Shown in pieces: positions 45,901-59,250 of a stretch of DNA of 64,000 nucleotides. Each line of letters starts with the position of its first letter. The first letter of the stretch is position 1. The notes beneath the pieces are model-generated. The model ran no database searches. It saw only the letters and a program-made list of their open reading frames with translations, and was not told the origin of the DNA. The position numbers were made by a program, and so were the translations under genes. The stretch lies in the NCBI GenBank assembly GCA_004194705.1, contig SADC01000841.1:372001-436000 (forward strand), given 5' to 3'. The DNA is from Ditylenchus dipsaci. Lineage: Eukaryota; Nematoda; Chromadorea; Rhabditida; Anguinidae.

Positions 45901-47923
45901 AATATCAGAATTTCGAAATTCCTTCACAAATTGAAATGCAATATAAGACTGATCAACCTTTTTTGATTGGTTTCCCCTTTTTTTCATTTCAATTTTTAGT
46001 GCATTTTCTAGATAAATTTTGAATTTCTACTATTGATAATGACAATCCAACTTTTAATTCTGCACATGTTTGACTAACATCGCAACACCGAGTTTTCGAC
46101 AAAATAGGGCTCTAAAACCACATTTTAAAATCACAAAACTTAGAGTAATCTTTTCGTATCGAGATTGTCTCCTTACAGCTTTCACCCTCCCTTTAAAACA
46201 TGACATTCGATGGGTACTGCCTGTAGTTGAAAGTCAGACTTAGCCGAAAGTCAGACTTAGATCCAAATCACAAAAGTACTAATCATAAAATGCACAGAAC
46301 TAATTACAGTCGCCTCTCTATACAAGGACCCCCTGGGGACCGGCCTCAGGGGCACAAACCAAATCGCGCTTAAAGTCTCACTATATCGCAGGGCTCTCAA
46401 ATATGCTTATTCTTTAAATGTCCGCCTTTGAAATTAGGCTTTCGTTTATTTGTGAAAAATGCACTCAATATACCAAATTGACTTCTGTGACTTGTTTGAC
46501 AAGATGATAGTAAAACATAGCCAGATTTTCGAGGGCGCCTATTCAAAAAATAAGCACATCTGAGCGCCCTGCTATTTCGAGAGTGTCACTATATCGAGAC
46601 TTGACTGTATACAGAATTTTAATCTTTTCTGCTAGCAGACAGAAAAAATCGAGTCTGGAGACACGAGAAACATCGAGTCGCAAACTGTCTTGGTCCCTCC
46701 GTGATTCTTAAAGATATATTTGTTTATTATAATCTACCCTGCATATGGTGACAACTGCAAAAGTTTAATCCTTACTAGTCTGCGACACTATTTCCTACCC
46801 ATTTGTGGAAAAAAGTGTCGGAGCCAGCTGGAGATCAAACCTTTAAAGTTTCACTATATAGAGGCTTGACTGTGGAAAATATGTTTTGAAAATCCACGGA
46901 GGGGACCAAGGCAATTTGGGGTCTATTTTGACATGTTTTCGAGTCTACAGATTGGATTTTTCCCATCTTTTAGCAATGAATTACACAGTGGTCCGTTATA
47001 TCCAGAGTCACTTGTATCGAGTGTCTGTTATATCGAGAGGCGACTGTATATGCTAAATAAAATTGCTGAGCAGAGAAAACAAACGAAAAAACTGCTTGCC
47101 AAGATCGCGTCATGAAAAAAAATTATTATATTTAAAATTGGGCAAATGTCTGGACTACCCAGTAGTATCATAGAACGAAAATTTTTAGTTAATATCTTGT
47201 GGGATAGCTAATACATTCTGTCTTGTGTGCTATATATTGTTTGACAGAATGGCTGTTTTGTATGCACATAACATGAAATATGGCTGTGTAGCTGCTTTAA
47301 TTGGCTATGGTATAACTTATGGTGCGGCTCTTGGACCTATTGCTTTTTTAGTAAGTCATTCAAAGACCTTTAAAAGCTAGCCGACATCTATTTCAGTCAC
47401 AAGTGAGCTGGTGCCACAGCCATTCCGATCACTAGTCCAATCCATAGTTTTTGGTATCAACACCATAGTCAACTTCGTCATCGGCTTTATGACTTTTCCA
47501 CTATATCGCCTCATTGATGTTTGGTCCTTTATCCCCCTATTTATTATTCCATCCACCATTTCCATTATTTACCTAATAATCCACATGCCCGAAACTAAAG
47601 GAAGGGAAGTGCATTCTATTGTAGAAGAGCTTATTCGCAACTCTGCCAGCTCAAATGAGAGTTTAGCTCAAATGATGACTCAGAAAAATGCGGAAGACTT
47701 GCCTTCCGAGTCTTCACCCAATACTTCAATAGAAAGCAGTGAGGAGCCAAAGAAAAGCAGTGGATGCAGTATAAGCCTAAGCTTAAAAAGTGAACTGAAA
47801 CTGGAAATAGAAGGAGACATCAAATCTCTGTCCAAATTCATGAATAAATCAGAGGATTTGGACTGTAATAGTGGGAGTAGCAAATCAAATCAGTATCACC
47901 AAAATTTAACATTTTTTTACTGA
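42973..47923 (+). CDS. GLUT-like facilitative sugar transporter (MFS), multi-exon
   Basis: Exons: 42973-43047, 43091-43095, 43145-43264, 43552-43634, 43703-43734, 43781-43862, 43919-43959, 44020-44088, 44135-44195, 44246-44371, 44416-44567, 44621-44698, 44752-44819, 44873 to about 44927, then 47248-47350 and 47397-47923. Class hallmarks in order are GYSSSYPNTAGNSFQLFINA after helix 1, FVGYLLGTFLTPYMTDTYGR (GRR loop), EAAPTSLRG, MKESPKYLLIKR, RQPYLRKAMTIGILALQ, STELLEAHFETEFAQ, EKFGRRPM, TSELVPQPFRSLVQS and PETKGREV, then a Ser/Glu-rich cytoplasmic tail. It should move hexoses across a membrane by facilitated diffusion. Odd points: exon 2 is only 5 nt; intron 9 uses a GC donor; about 10-20 residues between helices 8 and 9-10 are unassigned in a 2.3 kb element-filled intron; and exon 15 to 16 is out of phase by one base at a T7 run (one more T would give GPIAFFITSEL). 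It is either a gene with an assembly indel or a recent pseudogene. The start could lie further upstream. Confidence 0.82.
45102..45437. mobile_element. Two inverted-repeat insertions in the transporter intron
   Basis: About 45102-45363 has inverted GACCGGGTACA/TGTACCCGG blocks around an AT-rich core. Directly after it, 45365-45437 is a short palindrome: TACAGTCCAACGTCGGTTAT with CTGGCACCC, mirrored by GGGTGCCAG and ATAACTGACGTTCAACTG. The second resembles a minimal pogo-type MITE. Confidence 0.65.
45740..46195. mobile_element. Palindromic MITE, family D copy 2
   Basis: AAGGGAGAGTCAAAGCTGTT at the left is mirrored by ACAGCTTTCACCCTCCCTT at the right. The inner CAGAATTAAAAGTTGGGTTA is mirrored by CAATCCAACTTTTAATTCTG. 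It matches 28906-29368 in organisation and in the GTTGCGATCT/GCATCATCAATATC motifs. It lies in the large transporter intron. Confidence 0.8.
46305..47051. mobile_element. Clustered pogo-like MITEs in the transporter intron
   Basis: 46305-46609 runs from TACAGTCGCCTCTCTATACA to ATATCGAGACTTGACTGTA. Additional ends occur at about 46850-46876 (CTATATAGAGGCTTGACTGT) and about 46988-47050 (TTATATCGAGAGGCGACTGTA). All have the CAGTC...TATA.CGAG signature and TA borders. Confidence 0.7.
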
Positions 47924-49332
47924 ACGAGAAGATGAAATCAATGAAATAATTTGTATAAAAAATTCTAATTTTCGTAGGTATTCATTGTTTAGAATTTAGT
48001 TAGAACTTATTTTGTTGTTAATAGTTGTGCAGGTCACTTTTAATGAATTAGCGGGTTTTGTTGAACATTTTTGCATGCGTATAATAATTTAATGATTTAT
48101 TTAAATTTAGTCAGAAACTGTTTTTGGAAGCTAGATGCAAATCTTAAAAATAACGATTTCGATTTCGGTACTAGTGAAGAATCCGTTTCCATTTTTGAGC
48201 CCGATTTTCTATATCGATAAAAAGAAAATTTATTCGAAGCTTAAAGTATAACTCGAAGGAGGCATGATCAATTAATCTCTGTAGGATGAAAAAATTTAAT
48301 TTTATAACAAAAACATACCATATTTATTGTTATATAACCACTGGTGGTATTATTTTTCAACTCTCCGAAAAATCGGAATTTTTTTTGGCTGGTCTGCAAA
48401 AGCCATAAAAGCGGAATCGGCATAACTCGCGGGAGTTAAGAAAATGCAAAAACAGCAGCTCCGCAAAATATCTACTTTTCTCTGAAATACAGACTCTCAA
48501 GGTTGGGGGTGGGTTATTAAAATTAAATAAGGTCTATGCTGTTTAATGCCATGTTACCTACAGGCCAATCCTCAATGAGTGCACATTTTTTATGCCTCCT
48601 CACTCGAAATAACACTCAGATCGTCACTGGCTATCCAAAGTACAGATCTGGGTTAGGATGACAGTGCGACTTTATGCAGATATTGAAAACAGTACCGTAT
48701 TTTCTCTATTAATTACCCCGGGTAATTATTTTTCAACGCCTGAAAAATCGAAAAAAAATATTTTGATTTTGAGATTTTTGGGTGCTCAACCAAAATCTAA
48801 AAAGTGGAATCAACTAAGTTCGTGGTGATTAAGAAAACGCAAAAAACAGATTTGCAAAATAATTTTTTTGAGCTGAGATACAGGATGCCTATGGGGGAAG
48901 GGGGTAATTATTAGAGAAAATACGGTATCTGGTTAATCAGTAGTTTATTTGGTAGCTATGAATCTCAACACGAGGATTCCAACTGCATAATTTTTTAATA
49001 GTTAGGAGACACAAAATATTGCATTCATTGGGGACCGGCTTTGAGGGTTCTAATATAATTCTAATTTGCACATGTTACTTCCTTGTACTTTAAAAAAATT
49101 AGAAACAAGTCAAAATAAATTTCAACACACAAATGCTTGAGTGGGATTACCACCCTAGCTTACGTAACTTGTCAATCAATGGCAACAATAATAATAATAA
49201 ATAATAATCCATTCTTCACTTTTGAAAAACAAGGGATAATACTTATTTGTGTTTAGCAAAGCCTATTCATTGATCATCCTACAAACGTGCATTTCCCCAC
49301 ATTTGTTTAAATCATAAACTACTCGATCCTAC
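47924..49332. repeat. Intergenic stretch with two TACCGTATTTTCTCT-type MITEs
   Basis: 48693-48927 begins TACCGTATTTTCTCTATTAA and ends ATTATTAGAGAAAATACGGTA-type sequence, a clean inverted pair. 48318-48530 is a decayed relative (TACCATATTTATTG, GGTGGTATTATTTTTCAAC). No coding exon lies between the transporter and the synthase gene. Confidence 0.7.
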
Positions 49333-49340
49333 TATAAAAG
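49333..49340 (+). promoter_or_regulatory. TATA box of the cysteine synthase-like gene
   Basis: TATAAAAG lies 83 nt before the ATG at 49416, in AT-rich sequence. This spacing allows a start of transcription about 30 nt downstream with a short 5' leader. It is a match to the consensus only. Confidence 0.5.
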
Positions 49341-49415
49341 ACCCACATTTTTTTTATTCAACATTTTCCTTTTTATTCGACATTTCCATTTTTCAAACCA
49401 CTACTAGTAGTGACT

Positions 49416-51045
<1,630 letters not shown>

Positions 51046-51069
51046 AAAAGTATTTCCTATTGATATCTC

Positions 51070-51075
51070 AATAAA
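51070..51075 (+). terminator. Polyadenylation signal of the synthase gene
   Basis: AATAAA lies 24 nt after the TGA stop, consistent with a very short 3' UTR. Confidence 0.65.
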
Positions 51076-53446
51076 AATTTAGATAAAAGGTTTTACTACT
51101 TTCATTAATAATATAGTCGACTCTTATTATAGTGACACATTACATTCTTTAAAACAACACACACTATTTTAAAAGCCGTTCTTGTTTACTGCAAACCTGT
51201 TGTTATTAGCAAATCGGAATTGTCTTAATGTTTGGAAAATAACAGACGAATAAAATTGAGGCAGACTGCAAGCTGAAATTAGAGCACTATATCTTGAACA
51301 ATTTCGGTTTTTCGTAAACTATTTCTAACTACAGCGTACACGAAAAACTTCATGACTCATAACTTACTACTTTTCAAATAAAAACCATCCAAAGTGTATT
51401 GTAACCCAAAGAATCCAATTTGATTTTTTTTCAAAAATAAGATTACTTTTTGTGTCACCCTGTACGCTGCAATATAAAAAATTGATCTTCAATGAGCCTC
51501 CCATGGTCAACACTGAGTATAATGGTAATATTACAAATTACAATTAATTAAAAAAAATTTAAATGTCACGGATAAGTGTATTTTCTAAAAGAAAGCTTGT
51601 GTACCAAGCGCAAACATTACTTCAACACAAACTAAAAGTTGGTTAGAAAAATGGTAGGGCAGAGACATCTCTAATCAACTGTTAACACTAGGATTTCCGA
51701 CTGTAAGGATGGACTGCCTGGGAGTTTTCAGACCCTCTAAGCATTAATATAAATATAACAAATCAGACGTGAAAACTTGTGTGCAATGCCTTCAAATAGT
51801 CCGACTTTCACCATGACTCATGGTTTTTTCTCCAGCCTAATTGACAGTCAACTTATTTAGCTAAGGATTCCCAAAAAAACTATAACATTTTTTAACTTTG
51901 TTTAAAATTCCGCCTTGTACAGTTCGGTCTGAGTGTATACCAATTTTTTATTGGACGATGCGTAAAAATGCCACGTTTTAGTGAAAAAGTGCCATGTTTT
52001 CTGACAATAAGGTTTCTTAGACAAATAAATTATTTACACCTGGAATTTTGAAGATTACCGTTAGCTTGCTATTGATATGTCCTTGGAAACAAAGCGTCCA
52101 AAAAAACCAGGCATATCTCTGCAAAACTAGGCAAATTAAAAAAAAACGTGGCAGTTTTTCACTAAAACGTGGCACTTTTTAGCCAGAACGTGGCATTTTT
52201 CCGTTTTATCCATTTTTTATTCACAAATGTACCGGTCGAAATATTCAATCTGTAATTAAATACTTTCTGGCTATTTTTAAGTCATCCTTTGTTAAATTGT
52301 TGGATGAAACCTACGAAAAAAATTATGGTTTCACCGGTTCGCGGAAGCCCTTTATAAAAAATTTTCAAAAATGCTTTAGTTTTTATGGGACACTCTCTAC
52401 TTATAAAAGCCCGAATTCGTGTTCCACGTGGTCGATTGACATCAAAAGTCCCTGTCAAATTTTTGATTATCTTCTCCACAAAAAACACAAAAAACTTTGA
52501 TACTGTATTCACTCTATGAACTTCCTACGGAGAGTTATTTTTCAGCCCCTGGAAAGTCTTGAAATTGTTCATCAAAAATGGCCCTAACTCTGAAATCCTA
52601 GTCAAAAAAGCGAGGAGTGGGAAGTTATTGGAGTGAATACGATAGTTAAATCCAAATCCGGTGTCGAAATTTTAAGTTTGCAAGTATTTAACACTTAAAA
52701 GTTTTTTAAATTAGTTTTCGATATGCTTGAAGCGTTCTCTCAACACACCAAAAGCTTTTTTTATTTGACTTTTAAGCGCTTTCAGGTGCCATCTTTATGC
52801 TGGTTCTAAATTGAATGTCTGTTTTATGACTGCATTCCTTGTTGAACCCTCTAAAGTCGAGAGAATTTTGGGTCCACTCAATATTTGCAGGTGCTGAACC
52901 AAATCGTTAAAAGTAATATCGATCTTTCAAAAAAAAATTCTATTTTTTATCAAGAGGATATTTGCACCAGCAAAACATTATGTTTCGCATGAAACTATAG
53001 CTCCTTACTATAATTTCAAAATCATAAAATTTAACATTTTTTATCATAAAAGCCAATAAATACATTGAGTTTATCACGTAGGCACCAAATAAGTGCTCGT
53101 ATGACGCATAAAAGTACATAAATGTCTAGCAAAGTTTTGCTGAGCTCAGTCACTGATGAACACACCTAACGCCTAGGGTCAATTACCGACTTTCCGTTTT
53201 TGATAAAAGACTTTGATAAAAGTTTTTGGTAAAAGACTCAATCAATCAACTTGTTTTCTTTGTAGTTTTCCATTTGGAAAGACGAAGAAGATAATAAAAA
53301 ATGATAAGATTTGCTGCCTTGCACAAAAATACATTTATTAGTAGTTCTAACAGTGGTGTGTAATTGCTCTCTCTTTTAGAACTTTTTCATTCACTTTTCT
53401 TTAGAACTAATCCGACATTTTAGTATAACTGTTCAATTTAGCAAAT
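51076..53446. other. Gene-free stretch with repeat fragments
   Basis: 51682-51725 (TTAACACTAGGATTTCCGAC) is a solo end of the 17144-18280 family. About 51960-52200 has repeated AAAACGTGGCA in both orientations. 52501-52645 is a decayed TACCGTATTT-type MITE (TACTGTATTCACTCTATGAA and GAGTGAATACGATA). No exon recognised until the dehydrogenase start. Confidence 0.55.
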
Positions 53447-55985
53447 ATGTCCAAGATAACTATCCAGTCTGTGTTGATTGCCGATGAAATAGAGCAGGAA
53501 TGTATCGACTGTCTCCAAAACTCCAATGTCAAAGTGGTCAAGAAGACCAAGCTGAACGAGGCTGATCTGATTGCTGAACTTAAACACTTTGATGCTGTTA
53601 TTGTCCGATCAGCAACCAAGGTAAGTTATCGTCGTGATAATCCTAGGTTTACTGTGGGATCGCGATTATTATTTTTATTTAAATTGCATAAATGAGTGAT
53701 TTTTTCTGGCGGTAGGACGAAGAGCCACTTTCTGACTTTTTTGCCGCGGCGAAAAAGCCAAATTTGGAATTTATAGGAGTAAGTTATTCTGAATTAGCAT
53801 GAACCTGTAATAGGCAATTTTGGAGTCCTTTTTTTGGGACTGTCATGTATTTTTCTTTTGTCAGTTTCTAGAGAGCCATCTTTATTTAGTGCACTCTCGG
53901 ATTAACGTGATAGGTAAAAAGTTCGTTCCCGCCTAGAGTCCACACATTTTTTACCTCGATTTTCGAATGTTTTTGTGAGTTCTGTTTTGACAGTCTCATG
54001 CCAAATATCGCAAGGGTTTCGACTTTTCCGGTTGTTTTAGCAGAAGAAGAAAAAATTCGGCCTTTAAAAGACAAAACCATGCTTTAACGTAAAGCAGGGT
54101 TTTGGTAACTATGCTTTCAAAAAAGCGTTACATTACAGCGGGATTTTGCCTTCTAAAGGGCAATTTTTTTCTTATGCTAAAACGATCGGTAAAATCAGAA
54201 TCCTTATGGTATTTGCAATTAGACTTTCAAAACAGAACTGACATAAGCCTTTGAAAATCGAGGTAAAAAATGTTGACTCTAGGCAGAAAAAAACTTTTTA
54301 CCTATTACGTTAATCCGAGAATGCACTGTAGCGTACAATAAAAACAGCACTTTTTACAATTTGGGTCCATATAGACTTCTAATGGCTCTATCAATATTTT
54401 CGATTTCGGAAAGATATGAGAGAAATTCTTTAAAACTCATCTGTCAGAGCTTTTTGAAAGCTTTCACATAAGTTTTACAAATCTAATATTGGTTGATTAA
54501 TTCCAGAGATATGATTATCTTAGAAAATGTGAACATGGAAAATTAAATCCTGTTAAATTTTATAGGTTTTATTTATAATCAGATTATTAAAATAATAATG
54601 TCACTGGAAATATTCAAACATAATTAGATTTGTAAAATTTATTTAGAAGCCTTATAAAATTCTGAAGATGGGTTTGAAAGTTTTCTCTCAAAACTTTACA
54701 AAATAAAATTATTTCTGGTCCATTTGGACCCCAATGTTAGAGATGCTAGTTTATTTTGGTAGTCCTAGGGTTAAAAAGAAAAATGTGAAATCTTAATCAA
54801 TATTTAAAGTTTCTCCGGGCAGTCGTACTTAACTTTTCTCTTAATAACTAACATTTAAAAAATTTGGGTACTTATGCTGTTTGGGCCCGACCGTCATTTT
54901 TTTGATATTTTTGCACAAATTGTTGTGCCGTTTTGTTGTGTGTCGCATTCATGTCTTATTTGTCTCTTTTTTTGGTGCGTTGCTTTTTACCGCTGCTGAT
55001 TTTTTGGTTTTCAGAAAATGGAATGAGTGTGAATCTTAAACTGTGTAATAAAAATTATTTAATATCTCTAGTCTCAAAATGAAGAAGCTAGAAACAAAAA
55101 ATCAAAAAATGACGGTCGGGCCCAAACAGCATAAGTACCAAAATTTATTGCCTTGTTGATCCAACATGCTTAACTGTTACTCACCCAACTTTTATCTTTT
55201 ATTAATTTTAAGCTTTTCTAAAGGGCCATTGCCACCTGTTTTGAACAGTGCTGTAAATTTTGGAATTTCGACCTCTGAAATTCCGGCACCAGGCACCGCA
55301 AAGGGCACCGGCGGTGCCGGAGCCGGTGACTCACCGGACATTTTTTATTTATGTTAAAAACATTATTGATTGAATTTTAAATTTTGAGCTGAATTGCAAA
55401 AATGAGCCATGCTTTTGACATTTTTACGCTACGAAAAATATACAATTTTTATGTATATAATCTGAAAAAACACAATTTTCACTTTGTTCCCTCTGTAGTT
55501 TGGGTCCTGGGTTATGGATGGCATCTGGATGGGTAAGGCCCAAACCACAGGGGGATAGAGGACCAAGCGAAAATCGTGTTTTTGACTTCATATACTAAAA
55601 AAATTAAATATTTTCTGAGTCGAGTGGTGCTTACATATTTCCGGAATTCGATTTAGAAAAAAAGTTACGGCCTTTCAAAGTGTATCAAATTTCTTGACAC
55701 ATCCTGTAGTAAAACATTATCACATTCTAAGTTATAATAGTTTTCAAGCCTTTGTTTGCCGTTCGGGCCAACAAAAACAAAATTGGTTTGCGATCTTATT
55801 TAAGTAAAATCCGTCCATCTTGTTTGCTGCTAATGCTTAACTACACACCTGAATTTAGATCAGCAGATCAGTAATATCTGCTTGTGCTAGCAGCCTGAAA
55901 CTGATTGGTAGAGCTGGAACTGGGGTGGACAACATCGATGTCGAGGCAGCCACTGAATATGGGGTTGTGGTCATGAACACTCCAG
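53447..55985 (+). CDS. D-3-phosphoglycerate dehydrogenase, N-terminal part only
   Basis: Exon 53447-53620 reads [20 protein letters not shown] and ends VIVRSATK. Exon 55859-55985 contains [18 protein letters not shown] and ends VVVMNTP. They join in phase 0 and cover the first 100 residues of the family, which is about 500 residues in animals. The enzyme makes 3-phosphohydroxypyruvate, the first step of serine synthesis, in the cytosol. A 63-nt candidate exon (53716-53778) with good splice sites lies in the intron, in frame on both sides. After the phase-1 donor at 55986 I find no exon for the NAD-binding GLGRIG loop or the catalytic Arg, Glu and His up to 63.79 kb, where another gene starts. 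So this is either a gene with a very long intron or a truncated copy. The 2.2 kb intron contains two MITEs. Confidence 0.82.
53889..54330. mobile_element. Inverted-repeat element in the dehydrogenase intron
   Basis: GTGCACTCTCGGATTAACGT at the left is mirrored by ACGTTAATCCGAGAATGCAC at the right. GATAGGTAAAAAGTT is mirrored by AACTTTTTACCTATTA. CACTGTA at the right border suggests a pogo/Tigger relative inserted at TA. Confidence 0.75.
54861..55147. mobile_element. MITE with long perfect termini in the dehydrogenase intron
   Basis: GGGTACTTATGCTGTTTGGG followed by CCCGACCGTCATTTTTTGA is mirrored at the right by TCAAAAAATGACGGTCGGG and CCCAAACAGCATAAGTACC. The inverted termini are about 40 bp and look perfect except at the outer edge. 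The core is non-coding. Confidence 0.8.
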
Positions 55986-57134
55986 GTAGGTGCCCCTAAA
56001 CCTAATATCAGCAGCAATCACCAATTTAACGCCAAAACTGATGAATATTTTCAAAATAATTTCACACGGATTTGGTCTTTTACACCATAGTTTGTTCATC
56101 TGGTCCCTTGAATGACCAGTGGCTAATAGTGCTGAAAGGCTGGCTTCCTATTTTGAAATGCGTGTGTGCTACCTGACCAATCCCAAGTTGTTTCCACTAC
56201 TATAATTCGAATAGATGCCCCTTGTTGTCCTCAATTTCTTAGGTGGAAAGAAGAAGAAGAAGATCTAGGTCAGCATCCTAAATCGCCCATCTTCTTTGCG
56301 TCCAAACTTGCAGCAGCAAATCAGCCAACCCATCTTTTGGATTTATATTGGATGCATGACCAACAACAATAACAAAAAGGTCAACTACTTAATCTTTATA
56401 TGCTCCTGCCTATAAATTCATTCAACACAAAATTTGGCTCGAAAGACAGGATAATACATCTATCAAGAAATATGCTTTTTGGAAAATTTCGTCTACCTAC
56501 ATTATTTTTCAAACCTTAAGATCAGTGTTTGGAGTACGAAGTACAATGGCTAAATATTTAAAATGCTATTTTTGCTTGACAAATGATTAATTTGGCAGAT
56601 TTTTTTACCAAGCTGTAGAAAAAGGATTAAATTCATTAGTTAGAGAAAAAAACCGACATTTATGTAAAATTCTCAAAATTCTATCAGTTCCCAAAGGCCA
56701 AAATTCACTTTTTTGAAAAACAAAATTTTTTCTCGATGTTCTGAAGGCACAATGATGAATTTTTTTCCAGAAACATAATTCCTCAGCCCTGTACTATTCA
56801 TTAAAAAAAACCGGACATTGATATCTTTTGTGGTCGCTGAAAAAAACCTGTTTGAAGTTTGTCCCATGTATGGGACAGTGCGCCAGGAAGTGTTTTAGGT
56901 ATTTGTTTGGAAAAATTACAAAATGTTGCAAAAGCGACTGGTATAATCAGAATCCTTGAGATTTTTGGAGCCAGAAAAACCATGGCTGCACGGGTTCCGG
57001 CACCGGTGTACGGTGCTTGGCATTTGGACGGCGTTTGGCGCCATTTTAAAAGAAAAAACTAGTGTCCAGCCAATTTTCCGCTTATTTTTAAAAAGCTCGG
57101 CGACGGTATCTCTCTTTTCGACGCTTTTTTTGGT
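55986..57134. other. No exon recognised
   Basis: Only repeats and AT-rich sequence follow the dehydrogenase donor at 55986. TTGTCCCATGTATGGGACAG (about 56859) is a small palindrome that recurs at about 59712. About 56930-56985 is an inverted copy of about 59450-59490 and part of about 59585-59630. Confidence 0.5.
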
Positions 57135-58479
57135 TACCGTATTTTCTCTTTTAATCCCCCACTCTGTAATAATCCCCTACCATATGGACCTTATATCTCA
57201 GCCTAGAGCAAACATTTTGCAAATCTGTTTTTTTGCGTTTTCTTGATTAGCACGAGCACTCCTAATTCCACTTTTCAGATTTTGGTTGAGTACCCGAAAA
57301 TATGGCTACCAGACAAATTCTAATATTTTCAGAATTTGTCGCGCGATATTTTTCTTATATTTTTAGAATTTTTTCGGCGTCTTTCTGTTAAGAAATCTTT
57401 TTTTCAGTTATTTCAATTATGTATGTGCATGCCTCTGCAGTCTGATAATTGACTTTATTAAATTATTTTAGTTTTGCTGTGATAAGCTCAAGTGATTCTA
57501 AAGATCAAGAGATTAGCTTTTTGTCTAAAACCAAATACAGCAGCAAGAAACGAACAGGGCTGAAAAGAGCGTAATATGGTCTAACTCGGGTATCAACTTG
57601 TAAAAATAAGTTCTGTGCTCAAAATGGGGTCTTATTTTTTATTTTAAATTTTTTGCGCTGAACTCGGCGTTAAGTCTGGACTTTTGTCTGCCCTGCAAAT
57701 TTTTGGAAAGCTGTTTGGTTTTGTAAAACTCTTTCTGCTACTTTCAAAGGATGTTAAGGCCTTTTTGATATGACTCTGCATCATAAAAATGAAAGTTAAA
57801 TAAAAGTTGGGTGTTTTATTCATTTCATATTAGCAGCCTTTCTAGTAGGGGACCACAGATAGGTTGTTCATGTATTTAGTGAAGGTAAAAACATCTCTCG
57901 GTAGAGCCGCTACTTGCGATACACGTTGTTTTGCTGTTTATTAGAGTTCTATGCAATAAGTATTAATGTTTCGCTCACTACACTTATTTTGATATTTTTC
58001 GGAGCGGCATGGTCGAAATACACAAGAGCTCTCTTCTATTATAAAGCCCTTGTCAGGATGTTAAAAAAATATGAACCCCATGTTTTCTATTAGAGAAATA
58101 CAATAACAACCTTTTATTTCACAAAAAAAACTTTGTAAATAACGAATGATGTTGCTTTTTGAATTAATTTCGGGTCGGCAGTTTTGGTGTATCTAAGTGG
58201 TTCGGGCTCCATCCTAGTTATTTTGGCTCATCAAAGTGCTTCGGGCTCTATCCTGATGGTTCGGGTGCATCCACGTGTTTGGGGTACCTTCCTGGTACTT
58301 GGGGGATAATCACGTGGCCATTTACCTACTCTACCTGGCCACCTAACCATCCTAACTTGCCACCTACCTACTCTACCAGATCACATACTTTCACTAATTT
58401 TTTCAATACAAAAAATGATGTGAAAAATACAGAAATTATAGTTAAATGAAAGTTTGATGTTTGTTTTATGTGGCTACAG

Positions 58480-58773
58480 CGGAGTGCTTTTTCCTATATG
58501 CGAACACTAACTTCCGCGTGCATCCACGTTCCTGAAGAACAGTTCCGTATGGTCCGTGAATCTCAGCTGACGTCGGAGCAATTGGTGCATGCTCTGCTAG
58601 TAGAATGGGAAGAAAAGCCGTCCAATGAAGTTCCGAACTTTGATGAATTAGTCTCATTTCTACGATCTGTGCAAGAAAGCGTGTGGTACGCAAAAGGATT
58701 CCATCCAGATTTCGACGATATTGAAGAAAGTGATGAAGAGGAACTAGAAGTGGAAGGTAGTGTTGAAATATAG
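58480..58773 (+). CDS. Terminal exon of an unrecognised protein inside a transposon
   Basis: After the acceptor GTGGCTACAG the frame reads RSAFSYMRTLTSACIHVPEE, then LTSEQLVHALLVEWEEKPSN, and ends in an acidic tail (DDIEESDEEELEVEG). The stop is at 58771-58773 and AATAAA follows at 58819-58824. Amino-acid composition and the 3' signal look like a real gene end. Because it sits within the 57304-59350 element it is probably the C-terminus of that element's transposase, or a captured host exon. No catalytic residues are visible and I find no upstream exon. Family unknown. Confidence 0.5.
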   Translation, partial: RSAFSYMRTLTSACIHVPEEQFRMVRESQLTSEQLVHALLVEWEEKPSNEVPNFDELVSFLRSVQESVWYAKGFHPDFDDIEESDEEELEVEGSVEI

Positions 58774-59015
58774 TTGTTCATTGGGCCTGTTAGCTTATAC
58801 ATGTTATTCTCCGTTGTCAATAAAGTTTGTATCAGCGCGAGGTATCACTGAGTCGAACGTTGATATGTAAAGGTTTGATATTTTGTGGTCTTTATATGTG
58901 AAGAAATCACATTTGTTGCCGAAGAGCATCTCAGTCTCGTGAATTTTTTCATTGCTTATAGTAGTTTTTTTTTGAAAACCTAGTACAAAGACTCAAATTA
59001 ACTGATAGAATTTTT

Positions 59016-59250
59016 GGCGCTACTATAGAATACCCCCCCCCCAAAATACGACCTTTTAAAAATGCTGTAACTACCCTTGCAAACAACAAGTTTAGGCTTA
59101 GCCCTTAGGCTTGGGGTAGGCCAGCGTACGGAAGTTGTGACTAATGAAGAGTTTGCGCACATTTTCCAGGGTCTGGGACATAAATTTGGGTACTTTTTAC
59201 TTAAGTTTTAAAAGGTCGGATTTTGGGGGGGGGTATTCTATAGTAGGGTC
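59016..59250. mobile_element. MITE with GGCGCTACTATAGAATACCC ends, family F copy 2
   Basis: Nearly identical to 32910-33145 from GGCGCTACTATAGAATACCC to TATTCTATAGTAGGGTC, differing mainly in homopolymer lengths and a few bases. It sits inside the 57304-59350 transposon, so it was a third round of insertion. Confidence 0.82.
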
